Source of the DNA: Phoronis australis
Lineage: Eukaryota > Phoronida > Phoronidae
NCBI GenBank assembly: GCA_002633005.1
Contig: NMRA01000462.1
Span: 167,594-231,593 of the forward strand
DNA: 64,000 bases
Direction: 5' to 3'
Part shown: piece after piece, positions 36,395 to 47,931 of the stretch
Numbering within the stretch: the stretch's first letter is position 1
Layout of the letters: each line of letters starts with the position of its first letter
Notes under the pieces: model-generated
Seen by the model: only the letters and a program-made list of their open reading frames with translations
The model's database searches: none
What the model was told of the DNA's origin: nothing
Position numbers and translations under genes: made by a program

Positions 36395-37416
36395 TATGTG
36401 ACATTGAGTGACGGTCATTACCGTTATTCAGTGAAAATGGTCCCTGTCAGACATTTTGAAGTTGTACCCATTTAGGCGTTGACTTTTACCGCATTAGATT
36501 TGAGTGTCTAAATTGTTCAGCTGAGAAGCAATTGTCTCTTGCAAGCTGGCTTTACAAAGACTGTATCAAAAAATCAGACTGATCCAAAAATCAAACAGTT
36601 TATAAAATCTGGCTTCATAGAAAATCTGAGATATCAATAACATCAATTTCCGTTACGTTCCATTGCAATGCGTTCAACATACGGTACCGCTCGTTTCTTA
36701 CAGCACTGCCTTGTTTTGAATATAACGAGAGAGGGTGCAATTCAGACGGTCACATAAAATGATTACAAAATGTTGAATCTCAAATCTTTCTCCACAGTGA
36801 GAACATCTTAATAAACTAACAATCTACCACTGTTTCATTTTTTCTTTGTCTTTAAACTAAATTCAAACCCCGGCAGAGCGCGTCATGCCAAAAGCCCAAA
36901 GAGATAGTTTACACTGTAGGGAGATTGCTCAAGCTTTGGTCATTTGTTGGTTTAGTTTAGTTTCCAATGGTAACAAATACATACACTATGTTACATGAAG
37001 TGCAAGCTGAACATGGAAAGGGTGATAGCTGTAGTACAAAGTACTTGGTAGTCCCACCACAAGGTGTTGGAGTAATACTACATATGTTCTCTAGAAACTA
37101 CGGTGGACTTCTATAACATGAAAATCCTTGAAACTAGTGAACAGATATGAACCAAAAATATTGCAATAATTATAACAATGAAAAATCCTATTTCTGTCCA
37201 TCACTGTTACGTAACTGAAACGAATGTTTCAAAGTAAGTGCTGCTGCATTGCGTGATGCTTAAACATTTTGCTCAGGTTTCAAAAAACTGTTCATTATGA
37301 AAACCGTAGGATCGATAGCACTATTGACACTTTTTTCTCAAGATGGCGTCGTTAATTAACAATTCTGCACACGTGTGTATTAGATGATTGCAAAGAATTC
37401 TCATTGACAAATTCAC

Positions 37417-38763
37417 GGGTGAGAAACAACATGACCGCCGGACTCAAAACATGTCCGCTGGTCCTCCAAATCAGACCGAATCGCTACAAAACAGGACCTA
37501 CGGGGATCAAATGGGACCGCCGCACCAGAAAATGGGACTGACATACCTAAAAACATGACTGCCCACCACAAAACAGGACCTCCGGAGTCTGAACAGGACA
37601 GCCGAACGAAATGTAATTATCAATGCCTTTTTGTGATACTGCGGGTTACGACGTAACCGGTCAGCTAGCTGTGTAGACTATCATCAAAATACAACTTGGT
37701 AGCACTCTGTGTTGCTTGGTTGTGCTTGTGACACACGCACACGCCGTTTCCTAAAATTTTGCGACATCTTTCAGAAGATGATATTGAGTTTCTCAGCAGC
37801 AAAACTTGTTCTGAAAGTCGGTTTGCTGGTATTAAAATACTAAAAACTTGTAAAGGTCAGAAACCAGTTCTGATAATTTGTTGTGCCATGTACACAAATT
37901 CGTGGAAGTGGAAAAGAAGAAAAAGTTGATTGAAGAATCGAGGAAAAATGAAACTGGCCAATTGGCCAGTTTCATTGATGAAAACCCACCCAAAAGAACG
38001 CATCTCAATTTTAGCAGCAGAATAACGGCAGAACGACAATTTTTCCTGAGTGCCGATGAATAATTTTGTTAACTCATTGAAGAGTGTCGTTAATAACAGT
38101 AATTTTGTGAAGATATTACTTGTTCAGTTTTTTACCCACATCGGTGCAAAGTTGTATATTTGGTATACAGCTTTGCAGCACCAAGGCTAATTATGATAAT
38201 TTACCCGAGAACCAGAACGCCCATTTTTGACTTGACTAAAACGTCAAATTGCAGTGGATAAAATTATAAATATTTAGCTCAAAAGTGTGCAACGTGGTTG
38301 GTTTGTGGTTATGAATTTTAAATGTTGATCTTTCAATTGTTTATAAGTCGCATACTGCAGCAGAGCCTGGTGCAATATAACTCAAATGCGCCGTGTTTTA
38401 CAAAGCGAAGTGTCCTGTAGCACACAAAAGATTTTGGTGGATTAATCAACATAAGATCTGCATATGTATATAGCCCGACTTTATGATCACTATAGGCGTA
38501 CTGTCAACTGAACAGTCATAAAACTTAACCTGATTGTCACTACGGTTTCAATCCCCGGCGGTCATGTTCAGTCTCTGGCAGTCACGTTCAGTCTCCGGCG
38601 GTCATGTTCAGTCTCCAACTGTCATGTTCAGTCTCCAGCGATCCTGTTTTGTGGTGGGGAGGTCTTGTCTGCAGGTGCGGCGGTCCCATTTGATCCCCAC
38701 AGGTCCTGCTTTGTGGTGAGTCGGTCCAATTTGGAGGACCGGCAGTCATGTTGTTTTTCACCC
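37417..38763. mobile_element. 1.35-kb inverted-repeat element with subterminal arrays
   Basis: Starts GGGTGAGAAACAACATGACC; the reverse complement of its right end is GGGTGAAAAACAACATGACT. Both continue through GATCAAATGGGACCGCCGCAC. The right side adds about four units like AACATGACCGCCGGAGACTG (38545-38640). The interior 37655-38160 matches the older repeat at 14130-15815. No transposase or target duplication is seen. Confidence 0.65.
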
Positions 38764-39279
38764 TTGAAATTGAACTCTCTGGCTCTGTGGTTGCTCTACT
38801 TGTCAAAAGATGTTATCTGTGTTCTATCATCAATATATTACTGTAGATAATCAGTGTTCTTAAAACAACCATTTGTGGTGCTAAATTATATAATTTCTTT
38901 CAAATTAATTGCTCAACAGCTAAAATTAAATCTGTAAGTTTACCTTGATAAGTTGTAAACCTGTTAGTACATTTTTGCGATTTTTATGTCAGATGTTGTT
39001 TACTGGTGATTGGTTTTGTTCTGTCTTTAATGAAAAGTGGTCATCAGCAGTTTGTGGTACTACAGATTTTGGAAATCACAGTGTCCATCCTATAAATAGA
39101 CCTGCATTTGCTGAAATGTTGAAGTTTTCAAGTGCATGTCATTCACCTACAGATTTGCTGTCACATTCAAGTAAACACCCAATAGATGTCACTATATGGT
39201 TCAAGCCTGTAACATCTCATTTGAAAAACATTGTGCACTCTTAGTTGATTTAGCATGACGTCAAAAACTAATTCTTTAA

Positions 39280-39775
39280 GGTTATGTAGGATCTTACATG
39301 GTTGTGTATTCAGCCAAATGTCTGCAAGTAAAAGTATATATTTTCTGAAAGTAAAGAGCCTGCAGAATTTTATTTTTGACTTCATGCCATTGTGTCATTA
39401 ATTAGGTCACGTGACCATGTCTTTTTAGTAAAAATTGATAAAAAACTTTAGCATCAATGACACGACCAAATTTTGTTCAAGATTAAATCTCAAAAACGCT
39501 GATGAAGTTTTCCAATTTGTTATCTCGTTTTTGTTTCATGCAAGTGATATTTTTCATAAAAATCATAAATATCCCAATTTTGATCTATATAATTATAGTC
39601 CTCCATGCAAATGTGGAGTGTTTTAAAAACAATTTAGAATTTGTTAGACCAATGAATAAACCATAGTATTTCAAAGTTTCATATGAATTAGGTGTGCCGT
39701 TTCTGAGATATGATGTTCCGAAGTTTGCACATTTTTGTAGGTTCTCGCATGACCTTGATTTATTACAGGATGTCA
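39280..39775 (+). repeat. Dispersed repeat family C, copy 2
   Basis: GTCACGTGACCATGTCTTTT, GATTAAATCTCAAA, CCTCCATGCAAATGTGGAGT and TTTCTGAGATATGATGTTCC correspond in order to copy 1 at 5835. Confidence 0.6.
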
Positions 39776-40699
39776 ATGATATAATAGAAGGCATTGCTTT
39801 GACACAACCTTTCATTTGTAAGAAAGGTATTACTTAAGTTTTAATACCTCATGAACTTTGTCTTATTGTGCAACTTCTGTCATTCTCCTTGACCGGTCAT
39901 GACACTGACTGTCCGACTGTCCTCTTTAGCGGGGGNAATGCAAACGCTGGCTTAGTTTTCAAAAGGTTCTAAAAAAACCCTGCTTTTCTTCGATATGATT
40001 GTTTTATTGTGGTAGGTGTGTAAGAAGGCAAAAATGATATAGGCACTGACATACATATTCAACGTCATTAAACTTTCCTCCCACTCCCTTTTCCCTAGTT
40101 GAGCAGACATCCATCACCGAAATTCAGTCAAAAAGCGTAGTTGGTTCTGGTCATTTTTTTCAAAAATCAAATCGGTGATGCATTATTTTTTAGTTATTCA
40201 GTTTTGTTTTTTTTTTTTGTTTTTTATTCCCATTGCTTGGAAAATCGTGGTATTGCAAACTTTGCTTACCCTTGCTTATGTGCCTTAGTGCAGCTTTCCC
40301 AAAAACACAAGACCTTGGCTGAAATTAATTGGGTTGGGTTTTTTTGTTTTGCTTTTTTTTAGTCAGTGATTGCGGGTCTCAGAATGGGTCTCGGTGTATT
40401 ATGAAATATGTACAAGCAAGAAAACACAATCTTGTTGTAAGCCACATGGCGTTCCTCTTAGACCATGGCTAGTAACAAGGTTGCAAAATAAAAAGGGATT
40501 GGAGATCTCCCATGGAAAGTGAAATTTCAGAGAGAGGTGTGGAAGACATGCCATTGAGACGAGTGACTTTTGCTGCCAGATTCTCTTCGAAAGGGGTTCC
40601 TTTTGTGAATAAATTCGCTATGGAGGGGTTAAGTTTTAGGGACGGAAATTTACTAGTATAAGAGTCCATTTCCTGTTTATTGAGGTTTGGACATAGCCC

Positions 40700-41480
40700 A
40701 AGGGTTTTTTATGTCCTCATCTCTGTCAGGGCGTCCTGCGTCCGCTGCTGTATCTCTTAAACCCCTTGTAGGATCATAATGAGATTTGGCACGTATGTTC
40801 CTATAAGGCTCGTGTCGGATGATGACGAGTTTTGGACCAGTCTGAATACCGCTGTGACTCCTAGTGGCAATTTCATTTTTTATGTTTGCCTCTGTATCTT
40901 CAAAGTTTCTTAATGGATTTTCATGCAATTTTGGAAATAGGTTTTTAATAAAAAGGCAATGAGGCTATTCCATTTTTGGACGAATTTTACGTCATATTGT
41001 GGCCATTTTTGTTATTTTTTACGTCCATTTTTGTGAAATTTGAAAGATTTACTTCTATGGAGTCATTAACGAACGTTAATGAGTGCCGAACTGATCCAAA
41101 TACCACTGTGCCCTGTAGTGGCAAAATGCTTTCCTTTTACGTTTGCCTGTGTCTTTGAAGTTTTTTAATGTACTTCCATGAAATTCGGCAAATAGGTTTC
41201 TATTAAGGAGAGGAAAACTCCTTCCCATTTTCGGACAGACTTGATATTTCGGTGTCACCTACTGGCCATTTAAATTTTTTTGCATATGTTTTTGACGTCT
41301 GCCACTCATTCTGCCAAACAACTCAAAGGATCACTACGAAAATTGATGGTTGTATTCCTGATCCGGATGACATTGATTTTTGGATGTTTTATACTATGCT
41401 GGTGCCACCTAGGGGCAATTTTGCTTTTGCATCTATGGCTGTGTCTCCTTAACGTGTGAAGGTTCTTGGTGAAATTAAGC
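40700..41480 (+). repeat. Dispersed repeat family A, long copy
   Basis: Reads GTATCTCTTAAACCCCTTG, then TGGATTTTCATGCAATTTTG and several CTAGTGGCAATTTC-like blocks. This periodic pattern recurs in the copies at 12.3, 43.6, 48.1, 58.2 and 59.1 kb. There is no coding capacity. Much of it is repeated after the N at 43967. Confidence 0.6.
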
Positions 41481-42274
41481 CATTGGGCTCCTGTAGAGAT
41501 GGCAACAGATAATACATATCATTGGATGTTATAAGTTATTCTTCTGTCACTTTCAATAGCTGACCAGTTAAGTTCTATTTTGTCAAAATTTGTGCTGTCA
41601 TATAACAACATTAGAGGAAGTTTCCATCATTCGAAGAAGATAGTCTCTGAAAATGGATTTTGCCAATTATTTTTTGTGTACGGTAAAGTTGCGTGATTTT
41701 CGGACGACCCGCCATTTTCGACCAAGAATAAATATTTCCGAAATTCGTACAAGGTCCAAAAACTGTTTTTCAAAGATCCTCAAATTTCGGACATTGTCAT
41801 AAACATCGGATTTTTGCCCCGTGACTTTCGGACAAGGAAAATTTTAGAAACGCTAATTTGGGATCGACGCAACTCCCATGTCACTAACTTCAAGCGTTCA
41901 ACGAATGATTACTACTGTATAAAGCTTGAGTCCGAGAATCGGTATAACGGGTTTGTAATTTTTACCTTGTCTTGACGATGTCACAACCGTTACTCGATTG
42001 TCTTGCGTTTAGCTTGTGTTTGGCGCTTTAGGTATGAAAAGAATCACCGAGTTCCGCATAACGAAAATTTCTGATGAAAATACGAATTATAGGAAATACA
42101 CCGAAGGCTGCAACTTTTCGTTGTAGTGTAACATGTGCTCTGGTTTAAATAGGCCATGCTGTTCAACTCCCGACTGTGACATTGAACATGCACGCCTGAC
42201 ATCAACTTGCGTGTTTATGAAACGTTTTTATTTTAAAACGTCCTGGCCTTTGCAAATGCCCAACTATCGCCGGA
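40811..42274. repeat. Direct duplication B, copy 1
   Basis: Matches 43968-45432 at an offset of 3157, over 1464 bases with few differences, up to CAACTATCGCCGGA, after which the two diverge. Copy 2 begins directly after the single N at 43967. Confidence 0.88.
41681..42274. mobile_element. Left part of the same TA-flanked element in duplication copy 1
   Basis: CGGTAAAGTTGCGTGATTTT preceded by TA at 41679-41680, the counterpart of 44841. Homology ends at 42274 and no right terminal repeat is found before the N at 43967. Confidence 0.6.
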
Positions 42275-43051
42275 CAATAACTTTTGCTGCCACTTACCTG
42301 CGAATGATTGAAATCTTCGTGCAGCCGTTCTGGGCTTGCTTAAAAATTTTGAATGGGACAGTTAGCAAGGAATGAGCCACCACTGACTAACATTCAGACG
42401 TGCTTCTGACAACGCAATTTTTGGGTTGAAACGAAAATTTTTCATTAAAAATCTGTTTGCAGTTCAAACGTCTTTCGTTTTTCAGTGTCTTCTTGGTAGT
42501 GCTCTTTCGTGTAATGTGTTAAGCAGTGTAAGGCCCAGCACTCAGAACGGCGCGCTGGCGCAGTGCTGCACACGCATTTGCTACAGGGACACTGCATCCC
42601 TGCCTTAGTGTTGTGTAAGTGCCTGTACTATAACACATATCAAAAACTAATATACACCCAAGTAACCACGCTTCACTACCCTTGCAAATTCTCTATCTCT
42701 GATAAGCATCACAGATGCAAGAATCTCGCTAAAGCTAGTGTGATCGTGTGCTTCGCTTGCAATACTTGACGATACGTTTCGAAGTCTTCAGACTAGCGTG
42801 CTCGTGAGATTCTCACCCTTGCGGCCCTGGACGAAGACTAGGGTAGAGTTCAGTAGCTGTCTTAGGAATAGAAAAATCTAGCCAAAATCACGTTTTCAAC
42901 TGAAAATACACAATATGTCACGTAATCTCATGAATTCTTGCTCTTTAGTGAAGTCCTAGCGTTACGAGCTTTACCCTTATGTAGACCTAAAAAAGATGGA
43001 ATATGCGGCGACCTAATTTTGCTTGCTCATCCACTGGTCTGTGTACTTGAT

Positions 43052-43440
43052 GTGCACTTTTACAGTATTTGTGCACTTTTATAGCACTTGTGCACTTTTA
43101 CAGTACTTGTGCACTTTTACAGTACTCGTGCACTTTTATAGCACTTGTGCACTTTTATAGTATTTGTGCACTTTTATAGCACTTGTGCACTTTTACAGTA
43201 CTTGTGCACTTTTACAGTACTTCTGCACTTTTATAGCACTTATGCACTTTTACAGTATTTGTGCACTTTTATAGCACTTGTGCACTTTTACAGTACTTGT
43301 GCACTTTTACAGTACTTCTGCACTTTTATAGCACTTATGCACTTTTATAGTATTTGTGCACTTTTATAGTACTTGTGCACTTTTATAGTACTTGTGCATT
43401 TTTATAGTATTTGTGCACTTTTATAGTACTTGTGCACTTC
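43052..43440. repeat. 19-bp minisatellite with 95-bp higher-order repeat
   Basis: Twenty 19-base units of the form GTGCACTTTTAYAGYAYTT plus a partial unit. Variants recur in order: units 2-6, 7-11 and 12-16 share the same five-unit pattern (TAGCACTT, CAGTACTT, CAGTACTY, TAGCACTT, then YAGTATTT), giving three 95-bp higher-order units. The open frame across it is a by-product of the repeat. Confidence 0.92.
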
Positions 43441-43619
43441 AATATTTCATCTCCTTATCCTGTCTTCATTGTCTGTACCGGCATTTAGGCCCATGCATCT
43501 AAATCCCAGCCAGTGCACATTTCTTTGCAAAATACATTGCCCAAGTGTGTAACATTATCCGCGTATGAGCTTAGGTGTGTCTTATAGTCAGGATTTCTTT
43601 GCACTTAAATTGAACATTT

Positions 43620-43966
43620 TTATGCGCCCACATATTTATATGTGGACGCATTATGCCGTCATCTCCGTCCGTCCATTCGTCCGTCCGGGCGGCGTCCGTC
43701 CGTCCGGGCGGCATCCGTCCGGCGTCCGCTGCTTTATCTCCAAAACCCTTTGACATACGTTTATGAAATTTGGCACATATGTTCCATTCATGAATGGGAC
43801 GGCATGTGCGAGCTTTTGGACGGATCTGACTACCGGTGTGCCCCCTAGTGGCAATTTTAGTTTTTTACGCTTACATTTGTATCTTCAAAAGTCATGAACG
43901 GATTTTCATGAAATTTGGTATGTAGGCACCTATTAGTGAGATGACGCTATCCTGCCGTTTTCAGAT
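43620..43966 (+). repeat. Dispersed repeat family A with terminal hairpin
   Basis: Starts with the imperfect palindrome TGCGCCCACATATTTATATG...GACGCA, followed by ATGCCGTCATCTCCGTCCGTCC and CGTCCGGGCGGC repeats, then the family body. It breaks off at the N at 43967. The copy at 12.3 kb continues past this point into different sequence from that after the N, so the join is not natural. Confidence 0.65.
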
Positions 43967-43967
43967 N

Positions 43968-45432
43968 CGTGTTAGATGATGACGAGTTTTGGACCAGTCT
44001 GAATACCGCTGTGACTCCTAGTGGCAATTTCATTTTTTATGTTTGCCTCTGTATTTTCAAAGTTTCTTAATGGATTTTCATGCAATTTTGGAAATAGGTT
44101 TTTAATAAAAAGGCAATGAGGCTATTCCATTTTTGGACGGATTTTACGTCATATTGTGGCCATTTTTGTTATTTTTTACATCCATTTTTGTGAAATTTAA
44201 AAGATTTACTTCTATGGAGTCACTAACGAACGTTAATGAGTGCCGAACTGATTCAAATACCACTGTGCCCTGTAGTGGCAAAGTGCTTTCCTTTTACGTT
44301 TGCCTGTGTCTTTGAAGTTTTTTAATGTATTTCCATGAAATTCGGCAAATAGGTTTCTATTAAGGAGAGGAAAACTCCTTCCCATTTTCGGACAGACTTG
44401 ATATTTCGGTGTCACCTACTGGCCATTTAAATTTTTTTGCATATGTTTTTGACGTCTGCCACTCATTCTGCCAAACGACTCAAAGGATCACTACGAAAAT
44501 TGATGGTTGTATTCCTGATCCGAATGACATTGATTTTTGGATGTTTTTTACTATGCTGGTGCCACCTAGGGGCAATTTTGCTTTTGTGTCTATGGCTGTG
44601 TCTCCTTAACGTGTGAAGGTTCTTGGTGAAATTAAGCCGGTGGGCTCCTGTAGAGATGGCAATTACAGATAATACATATCATTGGATGTTATAAGTTATT
44701 CTTCTGTCACTTATAATAGCTGACCAGGGAAGTTCTATTTTGTCAAAATTTGTGCTGTCATATAACAACGTTAGAGGAAGTTTCCATCATTCGAAGAAGA
44801 TAGTCTCTGAAAATGGATTTTGCCAATTATTTTTTGTGTACGGTAAAGTCGCGTGATTTTCGGACGACCCGCCATTTTCGACCAAGAATAAATATTTCCG
44901 AAATGAGTTTTTCATAGTCCACGAAATTCGTACAAGGTCCAAAAACTGTTTTTCAAAGATCCTCAAATTTCGGACATTGTCATAAACATCGGAATTTTGT
45001 CCTGCGACTTTCGGATAAGGAAAATTTTAGAAACGGTAATTTGGGATCGACGCAACTCCCATGTCACTAACTTCAAGCGTTCAACGAATGATTACCGTAC
45101 TACTGTATAAAGCTTGAGTCCGAGAATCGGTATAACGGGTTTGTAATTTTTACCTTGTCTTGACGATGTCACAACCGTTACTCGATTGTCTTGCGTTTAG
45201 CTTGTGTTTGGCGCTTTAGGTATGAAAAGAATCACCGAGTTCCGCATAACAAAAATTTCTGATGAAAATACAAATAGGAAATACACCGAAGGCTGCTCTG
45301 GTTTAAATAGGCCGTGCTGTTCAACTCCCGACTGTGACATTGAACATGCACGCCTGACATCAACTTGCGTGTTTATGAAACGTTTTTATTTTAAAACGTC
45401 CTGGCCTTTGCAAATGCCCAACTATCGCCGGA
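43968..45432. repeat. Direct duplication B, copy 2
   Basis: Starts with CGTGTTAGATGATGACGAG immediately after the N, equivalent to 40811. After 45432 it continues into the rest of a TA-flanked element whose right end copy 1 lacks. Confidence 0.88.
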
Positions 45433-46945
45433 GACTGAGCTGCACGAAACTGGTGACGACCGTGGGCGGCGTTAAACTGGTGACGACCAGAAGAAACGGT
45501 CCTGTTGTCTTCCACGCAGATTATCAGAAAATGTTAACGATTATCAGTTTCATTTCATCCACAAGCCGATTTCACAAGTCAGAGTTTTCACTGTGGTTAA
45601 AAACGTAAGTGAACCCAGATGTGTTAGGTCACCTCAGTTGCATAAAGACGCGCCTGTGTATCACTGAGTAACATTGGGCGTTTCAAAGGCTGTGGATGAG
45701 AAAGGTTTTAATTGTAAAAACTGTTGGGTGAATTTGATGTTGTTTGCATTTGAAATTGCATTTGCTTTTTAGGCAACGCCCTTATATATACAATATGTTA
45801 GTTAATCATATCTTCAGCCGCGCAGCACTGTACTAGTAGACGTATTCCCATAGTTTGCAGTAGGCCTAAACATATGTAGAACGACAGTGCTTCTTCAACA
45901 ATTCAATGACTACCAGAACGACGAATGGGGATCACAATTCGATGAGAAACTACTCATTTTACTATCATGATTGTCTTTGTAATCTATTTTAGATAATTGT
46001 TCATTCGAAGTTTTTATGTTGAAACTGAGCTTTCAGGTAATATGGAAATAAACGTGTCAGAGTTAACTTGCGTTACGGTTTGTAACCAGCAGGCAATGCA
46101 TGGATACGTTTAACAAACATAAATATGTCTTATGCTCTGGTCATTGTTCATCACTTTCTTCATTGGAATCGTTCCCACATCCATTACTGTTACGTTTAAT
46201 GCAAAATTCGTTAAAATTGAGAAGCGCATGTTTTGATGGTCGGAAACCCTCTTTGTGCGTGGAATACGCAAGTCCAGCTTTTTATTGGGAAACCATATTA
46301 AAAAAGTGCCTATCGAGGCGCTCTTTGTATGTTGACAGCGCAAACTCGACATTTTTTATTGAGAAAACGCATTTTTACAAAAGTGAATCAGTTGTCTGGA
46401 ATGTTTCATGTGCGTCAACAACGCAAACCAGACCCACTCATTGGAAAGCCCATATTTGTCACCTGGAAGACTCCTTTTTCACAATGCAGCCCGCTATTTC
46501 AAGTGAGATAGCGCATTTTTGATAAGATTCCGTCACTTGCCGAGAACGGTTTTTGAGCATCGGCGAAGCAAGCCGAATATTTCATATTGAGAAAGGGCAT
46601 CTTTGAAAAGAAGAACCAACACTTGTCGGGAAAGGTATATATGCATTGACAACGCACATTTCTTATTGGGAAAGCCAGATTTTCAAAAATTAATCGCGCA
46701 GACCATTTGAGTCTTATTGACCTGCAATTATGCTGCTATCAAATGACCGAGCCAGCAATGTTTGATACTACGACCGCTCATCGAAATAATGTACACCCAG
46801 GAAATTGGGACACTAGCCGAAACCCAAATTTTGAGGTCCGCCAAATTCGGACACCACAGAAATGATGTTTCGCGAGATTCGTACAAAAATGAATTTTTTT
46901 TATTGGAATTAATTTTCAGTGTCCGAAAATCACGCGACTTTACCG
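44841..46945. mobile_element. 2.1-kb TA-flanked inverted-repeat element
   Basis: Begins CGGTAAAGTCGCGTGATTTT and ends with its inverse; the 25-base terminal inverted repeats are perfect, continuing CGGAC. TA lies on both sides (44839-44840, 46946-46947). Subterminal DNA is rich in TTTCGGAC-like motifs. The interior (about 46180-46700) holds degenerate 75-90 bp tandem units built on TATTGAGAAAGGGCAT and GACAACGCA. An open frame at 45204-45608 has no recognisable transposase motif. It is non-autonomous. Confidence 0.78.
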
Positions 46946-47029
46946 TAGAGAATTACTGTACTAAAAGTACTGCAGCCCTTGTTGCTCTTATTATTATTAT
47001 TAGTATGATATCTTTGTGGGATATTTCAG

Positions 47030-47290
47030 AACTTAAAAATAATCAAGAGAATGACTGAAAGGCTATTCTGGTGAATTGTTGTATGGTTATGTCATAATCC
47101 AGAACTAATTGGATGAGATTCAAGAGAATGACCAATAGAATATTCTATTGAATTTTTGTATGTTTGGAAGAGATTCAAGAGTTCGACTGATAGGTTATTC
47201 TCTTGAATTATTGTATGGTTATGTAGTAATCCAGAACAGTTTGGAAGAGATTCTAGAAAATGACTGTCCAAGTTGTTCTAAAACAGTACA
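47030..47290. repeat. Imperfect tandem repeat, units about 55-85 bp
   Basis: GAGATTCAAGAGAATGACY and TTGTATGGTTATGTMRTAATCC recur about three times, with one shortened unit. It begins about 85 bases after the 2.1-kb TA-flanked element. Confidence 0.6.
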
Positions 47291-47931
47291 CAACCATACA
47301 AAAATTAGTGCCAAATTGGCGTGATGCAATATTTTTTAATATGTTGTAATGGGCAAAACTAATTGCTAAAGTAGGACTTGTATAAGTAGAATCAACTTAC
47401 TCAGAGACTAAAATGTTGTGAGTTTGTACATTTCGGACTGCTCTCTACAGTCCTTTGTCAACAACTGACGACAGAACGTCCAGGTTTCCGGCTGTTCTTA
47501 TACCATACCTTCACCAAGACTATGAAAAGCCTTTTTTCAATCGAAGTAGGACTGGGTACATTGTTAAAATTTTGCCAAACTTGTTTTGTTGATGATGATG
47601 TCAAGTTTCTCTAAATATTAAGTTTTATCGAGAAATTTCTCATAATGGAATGAATGTTCATAGCTGGTGTTATTACATAGTATCGAAATAAACATTGTTA
47701 CTTGTCAGGCCTGTCCTGATACCCTGACGAAGGGCCCAGAACAGTCCGGAAGCTAGGTTCTCAAATACAACCAGGCTGCCAATAGGTAACAGTCTATTTC
47801 AAATTTCACATTGCAAGATTACTTATGATCTCCATCTTTTGAGCTATGTTGAGGAGATTAATTGTGTGGAGCAGTTGTAGATCATTAGTTTTTATCAATC
47901 ATCAACTGGTGCATTCTCCATGAGACTTGCA

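Noticed and set aside
43145-43369. 74-codon plus-strand frame with a periodic sequence
   Set aside because: Pure by-product of the 19-bp minisatellite.
45204-45608. 134-codon frame inside the 2.1-kb TA-flanked element
   Set aside because: No transposase motif; the corresponding copy 1 frame diverges and is broken.
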